Below, in pieces: positions 1 to 9,169 of a stretch of DNA of 47,944 bases. The notes under the pieces were generated by a model, which saw only the letters and a program-made list of their open reading frames with translations, made no database searches and was not told the origin of the DNA. The stretch covers positions 1 through 47,944 of IMG/VR virus record IMGVR_UViG_3300035698_002466. The stretch is one strand, 5' to 3'. The stretch comes from a virus. How positions within the stretch are numbered: the stretch's first letter is position 1; each line of letters begins with the position of its first letter. The position numbers and the translations under genes are program-made.

Positions 1-120
1 CAATGGGCCAGCAACCGCCAATGGGCCAGCAACCGCCAATGGGCCAGCAACCGCCAATGGGCCAGCAACCGCCAATGGGCCAGCAACCGCCAATGGGCCA
101 GCAACCGCCAATGGGCCAGC
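1..120. repeat. 18-bp tandem repeat at left contig end
   Basis: Six complete copies of caatgggccagcaaccgc fill 1-108, followed by a 12-base partial copy to 120. The same unit fills the right end of the window (47885-47944). Each unit codes for MGQQPP. The shared sequence means the two ends overlap in one repeat, which fits a circular or circularly permuted molecule. Confidence 0.95.
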
Positions 121-248
121 CTGGAACCATGCCGCCGCCTGCAAATGACTTTGTTCAGAATGCAGGGCAACAGCCGCCCGCACAAAACACCGGTCAACCG
201 GCAATGCCTGGAAACATGCAACCAGGAATGCACAACCCAAACGGTTAA
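1..248 (+). CDS. DUF2815-like ssDNA-binding protein, C-terminal part
   Basis: This is the end of the gene that begins at 47239 and runs off the right end of the window. The frame is kept when the ends are joined, with or without removing the 6-bp overlap. It encodes six to seven copies of the hexapeptide MGQQPP, then a short Pro/Gln/Asn-rich tail ending at a TAA at 246-248. The tail is low complexity and probably disordered, as C-terminal tails of single-strand DNA-binding proteins often are. The true repeat number is uncertain because the contig breaks inside the repeat. The in-frame ATG at position 3 is a repeat codon, not a real start. Confidence 0.8.
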   Translation, partial: MGQQPPMGQQPPMGQQPPMGQQPPMGQQPPMGQQPPMGQPGTMPPPANDFVQNAGQQPPAQNTGQPAMPGNMQPGMHNPNG

Positions 249-250
249 GG

Positions 251-349
251 GTGTGTGATCTTTGCGGCGCTGTAACAGGTGAACAGTGCCGCAAATTTCA
301 AGCAATGGGAACATATGACGGTGTTCTTGAAGATTGCATACCATTTTGA
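251..349 (+). CDS. Small Cys-rich protein, possible zinc knuckle
   Basis: A 32-residue frame starts at a GTG two bases after the DUF2815 stop and ends 19 bases before the polymerase start. It begins CDLCG and has Cys at residues 2, 5, 13 and 29, so it could bind a zinc ion. An AAGG lies directly before the GTG, too close for an ideal ribosome site, so translation may depend on coupling to the gene upstream. It fills a gap that would otherwise be empty in a tightly packed operon. No family is recognised. Confidence 0.4.
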   Translation: MCDLCGAVTGEQCRKFQAMGTYDGVLEDCIPF

Positions 350-368
350 AAAAGAATAAGTTGAACCA

Positions 369-2432
369 ATGAACCTTGATCAAGCTGTTGTTTATGACAT
401 TGAAACGTTTCCAAATGCTTTTACATTGGACGCGGAACTTTTACATCAAGACATTGGTTCAACTTGGGAAATTAGCCATTTCAAGGATGATCGGCAAAAG
501 CTGTTTGAATGGTTCAATTGGTTGAACCAAACACAAACCGCAATGATCGGTTTCAACAGCGAACATTTTGATTATCCTGTTATTCATTTTCTGATGAAGA
601 ACCCGAACGCAACTGTTGAACAGATTTATGAATTCGCAATGCAGATCATTAGCGGAACAAATCGGTTCGCAAACATGGTTTGGCAAAGTGACCGGTTCGC
701 ACCGCAAATTGATCTTTTCAAAATTCATCACATGGATAACCGCGCGAAAACAACAAGCTTGAAAGCACTTCAAATCAACATGCGTTCACATACTGTTTCG
801 GACCCTATCGGAACAGAAATTGCGCTTGGTGAAAACCTTTCAGAACAGCAAATTCAACAAATTTTAATTCCATATAACAAACACGATGTTAGGGAAACAA
901 AACGTTTTGCGCATTACTCATTGCCAGCAATCAATTTCAGAATTGGATTGATTGACAAAATTCAAGGTGATGTAATGAATTTTAATGATACCAAGATTGG
1001 CGCGAAAATTCTTGAACAGCGTCTTGGGAAAGAAATGTGCTATGAATACGTTAACAACCGGAAACAGCCGCGTCAATCGGTGCGCCACCAAATTGCATTG
1101 AATGACATAATCTTTCCATATGTATTTTTTAACAACCCTGAATTCAAACGTGTTCTTGATTATCTTAAATCACAAACACTTTCATCTGAAGAAATTCAAA
1201 ATCTTGAAACAGGTGAAACAGAACTTTCACAAATCAAAACCAAAGGTGTGTTTAGCGGTTTGAAAGCGAACGTTGGCGGAATTGATTTCAAATTTGGAAC
1301 GGGCGGAATTCATGCATCTGTTGAAAAACAAAAGATTATTGCAACTGAAGAATGGTTGATCAGAGATATTGACGTTGCAAGCCTTTATCCATCAATTGCG
1401 GTTGTGAACAAATTGCGCCCTGAACATTTAGGTGAAGCGTTTTCTGTTGAATATGAAGGGTTGTTGACCGAACGCCGAACGCACAAAAAAGGAACGGTTG
1501 AAAACGCATCTTTGAAACTTGCGGCAAATGGAACCTATGGAAACAGCAACAGCAAATTCAGCGTTTTTTATGATCCTAAATTTACAATGACAATCACGAT
1601 TAATGGTCAATTAATGCTTTGCATGTTGGCGGAAATGTTGCTTGAAGTTCCAACCGTCCAATTCATTCAGGTGAACACCGATGGTATAACATACCGAATT
1701 CACAAAGATCATGTTGCGCAAGCTGAACAAGTTGAAAAGACTTGGGATAATTACACCATGTTGACACTTGAAAGCGGTTATTATTCGCGCATGTGGATCA
1801 GGGACGTTAACAACTATATTGCTGAAGATAAGCAAGAACCTGGTGATAACAAGCCGCCAAAGCTGAAGCAAAAAGGCGCGTATTGGCACCCAGACCCGTT
1901 TGATTATGCGGCAAGTATCAGCAATTCAGGACCGCCCGCATGGCACAAAGATTTTAATCCGGTTGTTGTGACCAAAGCCGCCGTTGCCGCGATGACGCAA
2001 GGGATTGATCCAGCCTTGTTCATTCGCACCCAACATGACCCGTTTGATTTCATGTTGCGGGTGAAGGTTGACCGCGCATCAAAGCTGATGATCGGCGCGA
2101 ACCAGGTTCAAAGCACAACCCGTTATTTCATCGCCGTGAACGGTTCGGAAATGAAGAAAATCAGCCCGCCCGCGAAAGGTGCGGTTGTTGGTGCGTTCAA
2201 GCGCGCAAACAAGTTGACCGATGTGTTCTATAATCAGATCATTAATGAAATTGGCCCTGGTGTTTGGGATGAACGAATTCATACTAAAAACAAATCAAAG
2301 AATAAAATTCGTGAAATGTCAATTAACGCCGGTTGGAAAGTTGCGGAATGCAATCGCGCAACTGATTTTGATTTCAATAATTTAAATTATGATTGGTATA
2401 TTGCTGAAGCGCGCAAATTAATTATTACGTGA
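369..2432 (+). CDS. Family B DNA polymerase with 3'-5' exonuclease
   Basis: The 687-residue protein carries exonuclease motifs Exo I (YDIETF, Asp10/Glu12), Exo II (NSEHFD, Asn63 to Asp68) and Exo III (YNKHD, Tyr169/Asp173). The polymerase motifs follow: motif A DIDVASLYPS (333-342), motif B with Lys383 and NGTYG (387-391), and motif C as NTDG (436-439). Motif C has Asn where most family B enzymes have the first Asp of DTD; the second Asp, the key metal ligand, is kept. It should copy the phage genome with proofreading. It lies downstream of DUF2800 and DUF2815 genes, where many phages instead carry a family A polymerase. The last 15 bases overlap the convergent gene at 2418-3011. Confidence 0.93.
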   Translation: MNLDQAVVYDIETFPNAFTLDAELLHQDIGSTWEISHFKDDRQKLFEWFNWLNQTQTAMIGFNSEHFDYPVIHFLMKNPNATVEQIYEFAMQIISGTNRFANMVWQSDRFAPQIDLFKIHHMDNRAKTTSLKALQINMRSHTVSDPIGTEIALGENLSEQQIQQILIPYNKHDVRETKRFAHYSLPAINFRIGLIDKIQGDVMNFNDTKIGAKILEQRLGKEMCYEYVNNRKQPRQSVRHQIALNDIIFPYVFFNNPEFKRVLDYLKSQTLSSEEIQNLETGETELSQIKTKGVFSGLKANVGGIDFKFGTGGIHASVEKQKIIATEEWLIRDIDVASLYPSIAVVNKLRPEHLGEAFSVEYEGLLTERRTHKKGTVENASLKLAANGTYGNSNSKFSVFYDPKFTMTITINGQLMLCMLAEMLLEVPTVQFIQVNTDGITYRIHKDHVAQAEQVEKTWDNYTMLTLESGYYSRMWIRDVNNYIAEDKQEPGDNKPPKLKQKGAYWHPDPFDYAASISNSGPPAWHKDFNPVVVTKAAVAAMTQGIDPALFIRTQHDPFDFMLRVKVDRASKLMIGANQVQSTTRYFIAVNGSEMKKISPPAKGAVVGAFKRANKLTDVFYNQIINEIGPGVWDERIHTKNKSKNKIREMSINAGWKVAECNRATDFDFNNLNYDWYIAEARKLIIT

Positions 2433-3011
2433 AACAACCAATTCAAACCAAGGTGAAAAGCGCGGAATTGGTTCACGCGACCATTCGCAAGTTGGATAAA
2501 TGTTTTGAAAGCGATATTCATGATTTCCATCAGGAATGTAATCAGCAATTATAAACGGAACAATAACATTTAAACCGTTCAAAGTTGCTTCAACTTCATT
2601 GAAATCATTTCCGAACGGCAATTGAAAGATTTCACCGTTGAATAGTTTTATTTCAGCCGATGCAATAGGGATTCCACAATCTGAACCGTATGAAGTTCTT
2701 GAAATGTTGTGTAAAACACGGCAATCATTTTCATCGCAAAAACCAAGTTGCCGATTGCTATTCCAAATTGAAACAACAGGTGGTGCAATATTATCTTCAA
2801 TAAACAATAAACGATTGTTTATGTTGTCAAAACCAACTTGCATATCATGACGCAAATCATTACTTCCAGAAAGTTCACGTAATTGGACGGTTAAACCAGG
2901 TCCAAGAAACTGAACCCATGCACCAAACAACAAAGCAAGCAACCAAGCTAAATTTCTTATAGGTTTTGTGATTTGATCAAGCTGTTCTGCTCGTTCTCTT
3001 GCTGTTGTCAT
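2418..3011 (-). CDS. Single-pass membrane protein in lysis region
   Basis: The 197-residue product has a charged N-terminus, one clear hydrophobic segment (about residues 21-43) and a polar C-terminal part with several Cys residues that would face the periplasm. It is the last gene of the minus-strand structural and lysis block. It overlaps the holin gene by four bases (ATGA), so the two are probably translationally coupled. The position suggests a role in lysis or superinfection exclusion, but no family is recognised and it does not show the Pro-rich or lipobox features of a classic spanin. Confidence 0.7.
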   Translation of the reverse strand: MTTARERAEQLDQITKPIRNLAWLLALLFGAWVQFLGPGLTVQLRELSGSNDLRHDMQVGFDNINNRLLFIEDNIAPPVVSIWNSNRQLGFCDENDCRVLHNISRTSYGSDCGIPIASAEIKLFNGEIFQLPFGNDFNEVEATLNGLNVIVPFIIADYIPDGNHEYRFQNIYPTCEWSREPIPRFSPWFELVVSRNN

Positions 3012-3388
3012 TTTCGCACCTGGTTAATTGTGAATGCCGCACCTGTTGCAAGGAAATAGAACCCAACAATGATCATTCCAATGTTCTGTTCAAATTGCCC
3101 AAGCGGATCAGTCACACCAAGTTTCAAAACCTTATCCCAAACAATCACTTTGAAGTTGAAGATGATGAAAGGGAATGCCCATGCGGCTTGAACAGCTTTG
3201 GAAATCCAAGCGCCCTTGCCGTGAATTAGCGCGTTTTGCCGCGCTTCAAGTTGTTTGATGGTTATATCAGCCGCAAGTTTTTGTTCATCGGTTTCAGCCT
3301 GAAGCTTGTTCCGATGCGCAACTTGCAACTGTTCGGCAATGCCCGAAAGCCCGCCGCGCATGATCCATGCGACCAATCCGGCGAACAC
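3008..3388 (-). CDS. Three-TM holin, GTA type
   Basis: The 126-residue protein resembles the three-transmembrane holins of gene transfer agents and related phages. It has a hydrophobic N-terminus followed by a Gln/Lys-rich amphipathic helix (about 20-55) and two further hydrophobic segments near 66-85 and 101-121. It would make the inner-membrane lesions that let the endolysin out. The start is taken as a GTG at 3388, three bases after the previous stop; an ATG at 3361 is possible but has no better ribosome site. Confidence 0.72.
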   Translation of the reverse strand: MFAGLVAWIMRGGLSGIAEQLQVAHRNKLQAETDEQKLAADITIKQLEARQNALIHGKGAWISKAVQAAWAFPFIIFNFKVIVWDKVLKLGVTDPLGQFEQNIGMIIVGFYFLATGAAFTINQVRK

Positions 3389-3391
3389 GGT

Positions 3392-3643
3392 TTAAATCGC
3401 CCTGAAATCGCGCGTGTAGGGTCTTGCGGCACCCGAACGCTGTTGCATGGCAATCACCCAAAGGATTGCCGGTGCGGTCACTGTAAGCGTGTTTCCAACC
3501 TGTTCAGCGTTCCAAGGTGTGACAGTTGACAAAACCGCGCCAATTCCATGAAGCACTTCAGGCGGTGCGCCAAAAATCAACATCGCAAGCCCGATTGCCG
3601 ACAACCAGAAAGATCGCGTCCAGGCAAAGAAAATTGGTTTCAT
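3392..3643 (-). CDS. Small two-TM protein, holin-like
   Basis: This 83-residue protein has two hydrophobic segments (about 9-26 and 50-66) and a basic C-terminal tail. Its start overlaps the endolysin stop by four bases (ATGA) and the three-TM holin follows directly, so it belongs to the lysis cassette. It could be a second holin, an antiholin or a pinholin regulator. The assignment rests on size, membrane segments and position, not on a recognised family. Confidence 0.65.
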   Translation of the reverse strand: MKPIFFAWTRSFWLSAIGLAMLIFGAPPEVLHGIGAVLSTVTPWNAEQVGNTLTVTAPAILWVIAMQQRSGAARPYTRDFRAI

Positions 3644-4578
3644 TTAAACAGCCCCTTCAAAATTGCGGCAATCAATGAAAGCCAAGGTGTCTGTTTGTCA
3701 AATACAGGTAATGCGGGTGATTTGTCAACTTTAAGCTGTTCAATCTGTTCCGCAATTTTATTCAGCGTCTTGGTTCCAGCGAAACCGTCAACAGTTAATC
3801 CGTTCATATTCTGAAAACCTTTAACATGCTTTTCAGTTTCAGGACCAAAGCGACCATCAACACCGCTTGTGAAAGTATAACCAAGCGTTTCAAGATCGGC
3901 TTGAAGATTTCGGACGGGTTCACCTTTTGAACCAATTTTCAAAACAGATGAAACGCGATTTACAACGGAAACGGTTTGACCGGAATGTTTCTTGTAAGCG
4001 TTCGCCGCTTTCACATGGTAATTGTTTTTTTCATAACCGGAACCGTTGTATTTTCTAACAGCCGCGCGCCAATTGTCAGCACTTGTATAATCCCGACCAG
4101 GTTGCAACATCTTATGCATTTGCCAAGATTTCATCAAAGTGACAAGTTGAACAAGCTGTTCAAATTCACCTTTCTTTGCGGTTTCAAACAATTCTTTTGC
4201 GGTTCGGTTTCCTGCAACAGCATGATTGAAACCCATGATTTGACCAAGACCATATGAAGCCGAAAGAAAAGCCGGTTCTTCAGAAACATCAATTGCCGCT
4301 TCCAACCTGGTGTAACTTTCACGCGGATAATTACCAGGTTTCCACCGCGCATAAGCAAGACCAAGCCGCGTTGCCGTTGATCGCAATGCGCCGTTTAAAT
4401 TGCGCCAAAAAATATGAGGTTCAAACAACATCTTTGGACGGTTTGAATTATCGAAACCGCGCCCCGCCGCTTCAACTTCCAAGAAAGCAAGCAACACCGC
4501 CGTTTCAATTCCAATCTGTTTTGCGGCTTTACCAACATCACCAGAATGAAGCCGTTTACCTGTTCCTTGAAAGTTCAT
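3640..4578 (-). CDS. Endolysin: N-acetylmuramidase plus peptidoglycan-binding domain
   Basis: The 312-residue enzyme starts with an N-acetylmuramidase (DUF3380-type) domain, about residues 15-190; the likely catalytic Glu lies in LEVEAAGRGF near residues 33-42, and the SYGLGQIMGFN motif is typical of this fold. A PG_binding_1 domain follows (about 230-290, with GVDGRFGPET). It would cleave the glycan strand of peptidoglycan at lysis. No signal peptide is seen, so export depends on the holins downstream. I chose the ATG at 4578 because AAGGTGA stands eight bases before it; a GTG at 4587 is in frame upstream. Confidence 0.9.
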   Translation of the reverse strand: MNFQGTGKRLHSGDVGKAAKQIGIETAVLLAFLEVEAAGRGFDNSNRPKMLFEPHIFWRNLNGALRSTATRLGLAYARWKPGNYPRESYTRLEAAIDVSEEPAFLSASYGLGQIMGFNHAVAGNRTAKELFETAKKGEFEQLVQLVTLMKSWQMHKMLQPGRDYTSADNWRAAVRKYNGSGYEKNNYHVKAANAYKKHSGQTVSVVNRVSSVLKIGSKGEPVRNLQADLETLGYTFTSGVDGRFGPETEKHVKGFQNMNGLTVDGFAGTKTLNKIAEQIEQLKVDKSPALPVFDKQTPWLSLIAAILKGLFK

Positions 4579-4588
4579 TTCATTCACC

Positions 4589-5353
4589 TTATGTCATTTT
4601 TGAAAAAAGAGATTGAACATCGGATTGATTATCAATCAAAAGATTTCCCTTTTGAAAATTTCCCCATTGTTGGACGTGTGATAACCAAAGCTGTCTTTCA
4701 CTTGACAATGCAACTCTGTTTGCATCATTAACGGTTTGGTCCAATCTACCAAATATTAAGTCTGAACCGCGCGGTATGATTGATGCGTTTTCATTTCTTG
4801 CAATTTCAACAACAGAATTTGAACTAACTTGCGCATAAATTTTTCCCCGAGAGGATTTCATATCGCAAGACATGCCAATTCTTTGAATTGTGTCATCACC
4901 ATTTGCATCACCGTCAAAAGTTGCTGAAACTGTTTGACCAGGAATACCCCAGCTTAATCGGTTATTTCCTGAACCAACATATCTCTGCATAAAGTATGCT
5001 GGATTTCCTGTTTTTTCTTTTGTTTTTTCATATGGTTCAATTGTCAACGGGTTCACCGCAGAATTTACACTTAATCCACCAGAAAGACACATCAGCAGTG
5101 TTCCAGAACCCATCATTAAATATTGACGCATTGTTGCAATCGCTGTTCCATCAAAAACAACACCTTCAATTCCATATCTTGTTTCATATGATATGGAACC
5201 TGTTCTTAAAATAAGATGATTTTCCAAACCGGAATGATCGCGCCAACCATCAAAAGATTGACCGGTAAATTCATCATATAAAATATCTTGTTCAAAATAT
5301 TTTTCACTAAGCCGAACATCACCAGCACAATATTTCAGATCATTTGCAAACAT
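4589..5353 (-). CDS. Putative tail fibre or receptor-binding protein, LamG-like
   Basis: The 254-residue product has a beta-rich pattern reminiscent of LamG/concanavalin-like folds (phrases such as WRDHSGLENHL, GVVFDGTAIATM and ERQLWLSHVQQWG). Such domains in phage tails bind host surface glycans. The gene lies between the esterase-like tail protein and the endolysin, where host-range proteins are usual. The start overlaps the upstream stop by one base (TAATG) and has an AAGGG ribosome site. Family assignment is by fold impression only. Confidence 0.6.
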   Translation of the reverse strand: MFANDLKYCAGDVRLSEKYFEQDILYDEFTGQSFDGWRDHSGLENHLILRTGSISYETRYGIEGVVFDGTAIATMRQYLMMGSGTLLMCLSGGLSVNSAVNPLTIEPYEKTKEKTGNPAYFMQRYVGSGNNRLSWGIPGQTVSATFDGDANGDDTIQRIGMSCDMKSSRGKIYAQVSSNSVVEIARNENASIIPRGSDLIFGRLDQTVNDANRVALSSERQLWLSHVQQWGNFQKGNLLIDNQSDVQSLFSKMT

Positions 5354-7068
5354 TATATTACCCTTTCAATAACATCGTTCAACAACCAAGCTTGGTGCGT
5401 AAATGATGTTATATATCTGCTAGGAATTCCCGACCATTCGGATTTTATATTGTTTCTTGACGTTAAAGCTGGAACACCTCTCAAACCGCCCGTTGTTTCC
5501 ATTGTGCCCATTCTAACAACAACTGTTGACGCACCTGGATCAGCCGCAAGAACAACAGTTGTTGTTAATCCAGAAGGTGTTACACTTGTAATATCAACCG
5601 CTGTTCCATCAACCAAAACTTCAATTCCGTAAATGCACTTTACACCAGAACTATTGAAGCCGCTGGCATCTGTCATGTTTCCGGCATTAATTCCAATTTC
5701 AACAGAACCTTCAAAGTAATTGTGCGGAATTTTAATTGTTGCGCCTGTTCTTGTGAATGAATATGCTTTCAAACAAGTCTCCAAACCAGCTTTCGCCCGC
5801 TTGTATAGATACCAATCGAATTCACCCATTAAAGCTTGCGCTTCACCAGGCGGGTGAACTCTATCGACTTGGAAACCGTAAGGTGTTGTTGGACCGGCAA
5901 GCCAAACATTTTCATTTTCATCACCGAATTCAGATTGCGCCCGCATTATTTCAAGCCAATCATCATTGAAAACGCCACCCATTTGATGCATTAAAAAAAT
6001 TGGTTCAAAAGATAGATCATCCAACGCAATCTTGCATGTTTTAGCTATGTCACTGAACCATTCTGACATATATCTTTTATATTGCGCTTTTGTTGTCGGT
6101 GTTGCGCTACCTGGAACGCCACCCGCTGCAATGTTATCTGTTTCAGCTTCACCATGCGCAAAGCTGAAAATAATTTCAATTTCATCGCAATTGTGATCAG
6201 TTTTTAAAAGATAAACAGCTTGTGAAAGAAACATCGAAAAATCAACAAATAATGAAGAACCACCTTTGCGCAATTGCGTATAATCGCGCGCACCAAGTGC
6301 GTAAATTCCGCAAACAGTAGGGCAATCGGTCATCATTGCAAAACCGTCAATCTTACCGGCTTGCGTTGTTCCTGGTTCAAAGCGAACCAGACTTTCATAA
6401 TCAACACTGTCAGCATTGAAAGATGTAACATTCACCGCAACATCAGCATCAGCATTCCTATCAGCACCACCGGCAATCATGTAAGAATAAGGACTTGTCC
6501 AATCTACTTTAGGTTGCCCGCTTGTGTAATCGCGCCTAACCGACAAAGATTGACCAATTGAAGCAAAGATAATTCCTTTCTTTGCGCTTTTATTTTTGGT
6601 TTTTCTTTTTGCAATCAACGCGCTTTTAAAATATTCTTCATTATTCGTAGTTTCTGCAATTATGGCAGTATCTAAATCATCTTGTTCAATTTTCAATAAA
6701 TCAGCCGCAATTCTTGCAGCTTGTTCAGCATCTAAAGATGTTTGATCAGCTTTCAAATCATCAGCACCATCAACATATGATTTTAAAGGGATTTGACCTT
6801 TCAAATCCGCAGTTGAATTACTGTTATTTTCATAAAGCGATAAAAAATTGCTTGAAAATACGCTGAAACCTTCACCTGGTTCAGTTCCAGACAAGCCCGC
6901 AGATGTTGTCGCAAAATCTGGATAACCTAAACCTGAAGCAATTTCCAATGCTTCAACCCTTGTCTGAAGTTCAAGAAATCCTTGAACCGAACCTTGTCTT
7001 GAAGGTTTTTTGTTCGCGTCAAAAGGATCACCAAGAATTGCGGCTTTAAAGGTATCATATGCAGACAT
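5353..7068 (-). CDS. Tail fibre/spike with SGNH (SASA-like) esterase domain
   Basis: The 571-residue protein has an N-terminal region with Ala/Asp-rich, coiled-coil-like helices (about 90-140) that may attach it to the tail. A central domain shows SGNH or sialate-acetylesterase-like signatures: FASIGQS (169-174, block I Ser), FSFAHGEAETD (301-311, resembling the GESD block) and DRVHP (402-406, the Asp-x-x-His catalytic pair). The C-terminal third is beta-rich. The likely role is removal of acetyl groups from host surface polysaccharide during adsorption. The ORF follows the J-like tip gene by one base. The enzymatic call is inference from motif order. Confidence 0.65.
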   Translation of the reverse strand: MSAYDTFKAAILGDPFDANKKPSRQGSVQGFLELQTRVEALEIASGLGYPDFATTSAGLSGTEPGEGFSVFSSNFLSLYENNSNSTADLKGQIPLKSYVDGADDLKADQTSLDAEQAARIAADLLKIEQDDLDTAIIAETTNNEEYFKSALIAKRKTKNKSAKKGIIFASIGQSLSVRRDYTSGQPKVDWTSPYSYMIAGGADRNADADVAVNVTSFNADSVDYESLVRFEPGTTQAGKIDGFAMMTDCPTVCGIYALGARDYTQLRKGGSSLFVDFSMFLSQAVYLLKTDHNCDEIEIIFSFAHGEAETDNIAAGGVPGSATPTTKAQYKRYMSEWFSDIAKTCKIALDDLSFEPIFLMHQMGGVFNDDWLEIMRAQSEFGDENENVWLAGPTTPYGFQVDRVHPPGEAQALMGEFDWYLYKRAKAGLETCLKAYSFTRTGATIKIPHNYFEGSVEIGINAGNMTDASGFNSSGVKCIYGIEVLVDGTAVDITSVTPSGLTTTVVLAADPGASTVVVRMGTMETTGGLRGVPALTSRNNIKSEWSGIPSRYITSFTHQAWLLNDVIERVI

Positions 7069-7069
7069 T

Positions 7070-9169
7070 TTACGGTTCCGTTACTGTGATTGTGAATGTT
7101 GGAAAATTCTTAAAATTTCCAACGTTGTCTGAAACACGAATTAGAATATCCGCGTAAGTTCCTGCGATGGTTGGCGTTCCAGAAACAACACCGGATGCGG
7201 TGTTTATAGTTATTCCGTTTGGCAACCGTCCATATATGTCACTGAATATATATGGTGATTGACCCCCTGTCACCCCAATTGTGAAACCCGTATAAGCAAC
7301 ATCAATTTCAACTGTTACAACAGGTGTTCCGGTCAGTGTTAAAGATGAAGTGCTTATTGTTGGAATTGGTGTAACATAAGCTGAAACTTCACCACCTGTT
7401 GAAATTCCGCGCCACCTTACAAAATATTCAGCGTTTGCAACAACACCGCCGCTAACCGCATAAAGTTGATCACTTGGAATTCCCATCGGCAACCATTCCG
7501 CATCATCTGGAACAGTCACACCATCAGGTTTCAATTGATATTGAAATTCATATGACCAATCATCACGCGACGCAGCATCAAATGAAACCCTTATTGTGCT
7601 GTTTACAAATTCAACAACAATTCCGGTTGGTAAGGTTGGAAGGTAATAAACCAAGCTGTCAACAGTGATCGGCTTTGATCTTTCTTCACCTGTTAAAAAA
7701 GCCCAACGGTTTTCATCAATAGGGACGCAACCGAAACCAACAAAAGCACCTGAAGCATCAACTTCAGTTGGCGTTACAATTTCATGATCACCCGCAAATT
7801 CATTGTCATAAAGCAAATCAAAAATTCTTTCTTGCCGCGCCCGCAAGCCGCGCAAACCTACGGTTGGTAAAAGCTTATAAGGCGATTGTGAACGGTGTGA
7901 AATTGATTTTGCAAGTTGCATTGCTTGCCGATGATTTTGAATTGATAGTGCATCAACAACCAAATATTTAGGTGTTTCACCTTCAACAAAATAGAACGGG
8001 TTCACATATGGTGCGCAAGGTTGCGCGGTGTAATTTGCATCAGGATCAATATAACGAACAATAACACCTTGTGTTAAACTTTCACCGTTTTGCGCTTCAA
8101 CACTTTCCATCGCAACAATGTCACGATTGCGAACAAGTTTCAAACTTGGCGCATAGTAATAACCAACGCGCGGCCAACATTTACCATCATCATCAAAAAC
8201 AAGTTGCGCATCACATGACATTAGAATTTGCTGTTCACCGTTTGTGCGTTCGGTGCTTTCTGGAATTGAAATATCACATTGCCAAAATGGCGCAATTCCA
8301 CCATCAATGTCAGTTCTTGTTGCACCGCAAATGCTCGCTTGTTCTGCAACTTTATCCCAATTGATTTTTGAAGCCGCTTTATTGCGACCATATCGGTTTG
8401 TTCTGAACCATGCCCAAAGAAGAACAGGATTTCTTGAAAACTCATAAGTTGCGCGATTACCTAAAGTGTGTGAAACTTCACGCGGATCATAAACATTTGA
8501 CCAATTACCAACAATTGAAAAACTTGGTTCACCAATACCAATTGCACCGCGCCAACGGAATATTTTATAACGATTTTCAGATGATATTGGTGAAATTTTA
8601 ATTGCTGAATAAGTTGTTCCAACAAGTTTATGATCATCCGTCCAAACACCCGAAAACGCCGCTTTGAATTCTGTAAGCGCGGGCGGTGTTGGATTAGCTT
8701 CAGTATGTGTTGTTGTAAATATTTGAAATTTACCAACATCATCTAAAAGAAAGTTTTCAGACGTAACAACACCGTTAACATCAACTTCAATAACTTCATC
8801 ATCAAAATACAAAGCAACGGTTTCAGTTAAAATACTATCAGCATGAACAATCACATACCAAAAATTTCCATCAGCATCAAATTCAGCAAAAATAACGCCG
8901 CCACCTTGCCGATTTTGACCCGCTGTCATCCATCGTTCGGGTTCAGGTAATCGGACATTCACTTTCGCGGCTTCAATTGACGGTGCTTGCGGCTTGCGAA
9001 TGAAAAGGCTTGTGACAAGCTGTAAGCCCACCCCCAGGATCAAAGCACCGAACGGGCTGGAAAAGAACGCCACAATGCCAGACCAGCCACCCACGGCCAC
9101 CAGGGCAGCGGAAACGGTTGCCGTGATGCTTGCCGCCGCCGCCGCTAAAAATGCTCCTACTGGTGGCAT
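7070..9169 (-). CDS. Lambda J-like tail tip protein
   Basis: The 699-residue protein has a hydrophobic, Ala/Gly-rich N-terminus (about 5-60), a central region of the host-specificity-protein type seen in lambda J-like and BcepNazgul-like tails, an Fn3-like stretch (about 545-610) and a C-terminal putative-Ig (cadherin-like) domain with LPNGITINTASGVVSGTP. It should form the central tail tip. I chose the ATG at 9169, with AAGGT about seven bases before it, rather than the in-frame ATG at 9184, which lacks one. It overlaps the NlpC/P60-like gene by 13 bases. Confidence 0.82.
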   Translation of the reverse strand: MPPVGAFLAAAAASITATVSAALVAVGGWSGIVAFFSSPFGALILGVGLQLVTSLFIRKPQAPSIEAAKVNVRLPEPERWMTAGQNRQGGGVIFAEFDADGNFWYVIVHADSILTETVALYFDDEVIEVDVNGVVTSENFLLDDVGKFQIFTTTHTEANPTPPALTEFKAAFSGVWTDDHKLVGTTYSAIKISPISSENRYKIFRWRGAIGIGEPSFSIVGNWSNVYDPREVSHTLGNRATYEFSRNPVLLWAWFRTNRYGRNKAASKINWDKVAEQASICGATRTDIDGGIAPFWQCDISIPESTERTNGEQQILMSCDAQLVFDDDGKCWPRVGYYYAPSLKLVRNRDIVAMESVEAQNGESLTQGVIVRYIDPDANYTAQPCAPYVNPFYFVEGETPKYLVVDALSIQNHRQAMQLAKSISHRSQSPYKLLPTVGLRGLRARQERIFDLLYDNEFAGDHEIVTPTEVDASGAFVGFGCVPIDENRWAFLTGEERSKPITVDSLVYYLPTLPTGIVVEFVNSTIRVSFDAASRDDWSYEFQYQLKPDGVTVPDDAEWLPMGIPSDQLYAVSGGVVANAEYFVRWRGISTGGEVSAYVTPIPTISTSSLTLTGTPVVTVEIDVAYTGFTIGVTGGQSPYIFSDIYGRLPNGITINTASGVVSGTPTIAGTYADILIRVSDNVGNFKNFPTFTITVTEP

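Noticed and set aside
1-120. CRISPR-like array of short repeats
   Set aside because: The 18-bp units follow each other without spacers and are in frame as MGQQPP codons; this is a coding tandem repeat.
459-773. Antisense frame of 104 codons within the polymerase gene
   Set aside because: It lies wholly opposite the well-supported polymerase, has no ribosome site and no recognisable motif.
2436-2473. Inverted repeat AACCAATTC / GAATTGGTT as a terminator between convergent genes
   Set aside because: It is AT-rich, has a 20-base loop and no T run, and lies inside the coding sequence of the 2418-3011 gene.
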